A stretch of 64,000 nucleotides of DNA from JACOMS01 sp964352785. Lineage in GTDB: Bacteria > Pseudomonadota > Alphaproteobacteria > Caulobacterales > Maricaulaceae. The notes beneath the pieces were generated by a model. That model searched no databases. It was not told the DNA's origin and saw nothing but the letters and a program-made list of their open reading frames with translations. The DNA lies in NCBI GenBank assembly GCA_964352785.1, contig CAYGTI010000001.1, forward strand, positions 248,001 through 312,000. The letters are read 5' to 3'. The translations under genes and the position numbers were made by a program. Below are positions 63,614 to 64,000 of this stretch, in pieces (position 1 is the first letter of the stretch; each line of letters begins with the position of its first letter).

Positions 63614-64000
63614 ATGGAAATTTCACAAAAACGTGCGATTATTGCCGCCTTCATTGTGGCACTCGGTGGATTTATTTTTGGCTTAGATGCAGCGTTAATC
63701 TCGGGCGGCATTAGATCTTTCACGACAGAATTTGCTCTAAGTGACCTTCAACAAAGCAGTATAGTTGCGGCGCCTGGTTTCGGGGTATTATTCGCCTTAG
63801 TCGTCACTGGTGTACTTTGCGATAAGCTAGGGCGGAAAAACACACTTATTTTAATCGCCGCCGCATATGTTGTTTCAGCGATAGCCTCTGTGCTCGCACA
63901 AAACTTTACGAGTTTATATGCGGCGCGCTTTCTCGGCGGCATGGCATTCACATCCCTATCTGTTGCGTCAATGTATATCGGTGAAATCTCTCCGCCGCGC
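63614..64000 (+). CDS. MFS sugar-porter-family transporter, 3' end outside window
   Basis: The first 129 codons of a sugar porter are present. The first membrane segment has ALGGFIFGLDAALISGGI, the classic start of the family, followed by VVTGVLCDKLGRKNTL (the loop D-x-x-GR-K/R motif) and YAARFLGGM. Sugar porters bring in free sugars with H+ or Na+. It probably imports the sugar feeding this pathway, alongside the TRAP system for acids. Confidence 0.85.
   Translation, partial: MEISQKRAIIAAFIVALGGFIFGLDAALISGGIRSFTTEFALSDLQQSSIVAAPGFGVLFALVVTGVLCDKLGRKNTLILIAAAYVVSAIASVLAQNFTSLYAARFLGGMAFTSLSVASMYIGEISPPR

Noticed and set aside
1..64000. CRISPR arrays, tRNA or rRNA genes, replication origins
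   Set aside because: I saw no regularly spaced repeats, no cloverleaf-like tRNA sequence and no conserved rRNA segments on reading either strand; short or degenerate cases could be missed without a search tool.

Overview
The window looks like the chromosome of a marine-type alphaproteobacterium, most likely a Caulobacterales/Maricaulales-like (Hyphomonadaceae-like) heterotroph. This rests on the set of TonB-dependent receptors (TBDRs), one of the Xanthomonas/Caulobacter type, beside tryptophan halogenases, a TPR-sulfotransferase and a Caulobacter-like maltose locus (receptor, MFS maltose transporter, LacI regulator). The taxonomy is inferred from gene content; no rRNA or tRNA gene is visible.

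Region 1 (1-9.4 kb): a double-TetR regulator running off the left edge, divergent from a TBDR. The TBDR is followed by four tightly packed genes: an exported alpha/beta hydrolase, an SLC13/DASS dicarboxylate-type symporter, an M14 carboxypeptidase lipoprotein, and a fumarase/aspartase-superfamily lyase that carries a signal peptide. I read this as a capture, periplasmic cleavage and uptake module for an unidentified acidic (peptide-like or N-substituted aspartate-like) substrate. Region 2 (9.4-18.4 kb): a second TBDR divergent from a TPR-sulfotransferase, a remnant of an Asp/Glu-racemase-family gene, leuC/leuD-type dehydratase genes, purU, a coupled HTTM-like membrane protein pair, and a broken IS3-type element (18.4-18.9 kb).

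Region 3 (19-36.7 kb): a maltose/maltodextrin (starch) utilisation locus. It contains three GH13 enzymes, a GH97 alpha-glucosidase, a CE1-like esterase, a DUF6445 protein, two flavin-dependent tryptophan-type halogenases, a MalA-like TBDR, a MalY-like MFS transporter and a LacI-family repressor. Related AT-rich inverted repeats occur in its three main promoter regions and are probably the repressor's operators. Region 4 (36.7-39 kb): two decayed insertion sequences, IS6-like and IS1182-like, abutting each other.

Region 5 (39-64 kb): a large sugar/sugar-acid catabolic region. It encodes glutathione-dependent formaldehyde oxidation (frmA, fghA), two PhyH-family Fe(II)/2-oxoglutarate dioxygenases, a cytochrome c-PQQ-type sugar dehydrogenase lipoprotein, a TRAP transporter, a DUF1592-type cytochrome plus DUF1552 pair, a cupin, several dehydrogenases, an SMP-30 lactonase, an enolase-superfamily sugar-acid dehydratase, DgoK/DgoA-type kinase and aldolase, a KduD-like SDR, a PhoD-like phosphatase and an MFS sugar porter cut by the right edge. 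Seven copies of a 12-bp palindrome, ATTGTnnACAAT, sit at the heads of its operons, so it is probably one regulon of a GntR/FCD-type regulator not encoded in the window. Taken together, the genes could oxidatively demethylate a methylated sugar, detoxify the formaldehyde, and send the sugar through lactone, aldonate, 2-keto-3-deoxy-aldonate and its phosphate to pyruvate and glyceraldehyde-3-phosphate. Two genes of this region, a small lipoprotein and a MetX-like hydrolase, carry disabling mutations.
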